This document shows positions 4,743 to 5,334 of a stretch of 5,334 nucleotides of DNA, in pieces (position 1 is the stretch's first letter; every line of letters starts with the position of its first letter). The position numbers and the translations under genes were made by a program. The notes beneath the pieces are model-generated. The model made no database searches. It had not been told where the DNA came from and saw only the letters and a program-made list of their open reading frames with translations. The stretch is from Treponema sp. UBA4326 (lineage in GTDB: Bacteria; Spirochaetota; Spirochaetia; Treponematales; Treponemataceae). The stretch spans positions 1 to 5,334 of the forward strand of contig DGTW01000260.1 of NCBI GenBank assembly GCA_002393835.1, in the 5' to 3' direction.

Positions 4743-5334
4743 ATAAGCTTCCTTTCATCTCCAGGCGAATCAGGTTGTTCATCTCGACCGCATACTCCAG
4801 AGGAAGCTCTTTTGAAACCGGGTTTGCAAAGCCTGAGACAATCATCGTCCTTGCCTCTTCTTCGCTGATTCCACGGCTCATAAGATAGAAGACCGCGTCG
4901 TTTGAGATTCGGCCGATTTTTGCCTCGTGACCAACATCACAGTCGTCAGTGTGAATGTCCATGGCAGGCACGGTGTCGCTTCGGGAAATGTTATCCAGCA
5001 TGAGGCTGTCACAGCTTACGCTGGCCTTGCTTCCAGTGGCCTCTTTTCCGATGTAGATTGCGCTCCTGTAAGTTGAGATGCCGCCTGACTTTGAAAGTGA
5101 CTTCGTGGTGATTACGCTGGTCGTATTCGGCGCGATGTGAACCATTTTGGCACCAGTGTCAAGGTTCTGGCCTTCGCCGGCGAATGTAACGCCTGTGAAC
5201 TCAGCCCTGGCTCCCCGGCCAATCAAGTCGCTCTGGGGGTACAAATATGAGATGTGGCTTCCGAATGAGCCTGAGACCCACTCGATTGAGCCGCCTTCTT
5301 CGACCCGAGCCCGCTTGGTGTTGAGGTTGTACAT
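4741..5334 (-). CDS. sufB: Fe-S cluster assembly scaffold SufB, C-terminal 197 residues (5' end outside window)
   Basis: SufB is the main scaffold subunit on which SUF Fe-S clusters form, acting with SufC and SufD. The visible part covers the beta-helix and C-terminal region. It shows the family text GSHISYLYP (25-33), FTGVTFAGEGQNLDTGAKMVHIAPN (about 46-70, numbered from the window edge), STYRSAIYIG (87-96), SCDSLML (107-113), GHEAKIGRIS (135-144), VFYLMSRGISEEEA (148-161) and ELPLEYAVEMNNLI (176-189). Cys108 in CDSLM and Glu137 in HEA match the SufB residues considered essential for cluster building. The Met encoded at the window edge (MYNLNTKR) matches an internal stretch of SufB (IYNFVTKR in relatives), so it is not the true start; about 270 further residues should lie to the right. 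It heads the operon seen here; sufC is expected upstream. Confidence 0.95.
   Translation of the reverse strand: MYNLNTKRARVEEGGSIEWVSGSFGSHISYLYPQSDLIGRGARAEFTGVTFAGEGQNLDTGAKMVHIAPNTTSVITTKSLSKSGGISTYRSAIYIGKEATGSKASVSCDSLMLDNISRSDTVPAMDIHTDDCDVGHEAKIGRISNDAVFYLMSRGISEEEARTMIVSGFANPVSKELPLEYAVEMNNLIRLEMKGSL

Noticed and set aside
3872..4878. 26-base near-identical stretch (24/26) in sufD (3872-3897) and sufB (4853-4878)
   Set aside because: It encodes SRGISEEEA, a segment conserved throughout the SufBD family, so common ancestry and shared codon use explain it; recent gene conversion is not needed.
5332..5334. ATG at the right edge as the start of sufB
   Set aside because: The Met aligns with an internal position of SufB; the family has roughly 270 more residues upstream, so the gene is cut by the window.

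Overview
The window looks like ordinary chromosomal DNA from a moderate-GC, strictly bacterial, probably anaerobic organism. The SUF-type Fe-S assembly genes, the compact SufD and the general protein character fit a Treponema-like spirochaete or a Firmicute. This is an impression from protein style, not a proven placement. No tRNA, rRNA, CRISPR array, insertion sequence or phage gene was seen.

Layout. The left third reads on the + strand: the last 47 codons of an unrecognised charged protein (1-144), a heptamer-repeat hairpin (149-217), a 3-dehydroquinate synthase gene (aroB, 225-1397), and a small XRE-type helix-turn-helix regulator (1472-1816). The right two thirds read on the - strand as one tightly packed operon entering from the right edge: sufB (5' end outside the window), sufD, a 459-residue nitrilase-superfamily protein with an unrecognised N-terminal half, and a Nudix hydrolase of the ADP-ribose pyrophosphatase type. 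The two blocks converge with only 5 bases between the regulator and the Nudix gene, and no clear terminator lies between them.

How the genes work together. SufB and SufD form the scaffold core of SUF Fe-S cluster assembly, normally with the ATPase SufC, which is not in the window. The genes usually found next (sufS, sufU) are replaced here by the nitrilase-like and Nudix genes. These are joined to sufD by gaps of 4 and 2 bases, so they are probably co-translated. Their link to Fe-S assembly is unknown; metabolite repair or redox/nucleotide stress are possible but inferred roles.

The most unusual DNA features are two intergenic heptamer-repeat patches. In front of aroB, five GGAGTGA-like units face four TCCTAA-containing units and form a long hairpin with a mismatch every seventh base. 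It sits exactly between a perfect AGGAGG and the aroB ATG, so folding would bring the ribosome site to 7 bases from the start. Between sufB and sufD a related TTAGCAG-type heptad array supplies the sufB stop, the sufD ribosome site and the approach to the sufD start.
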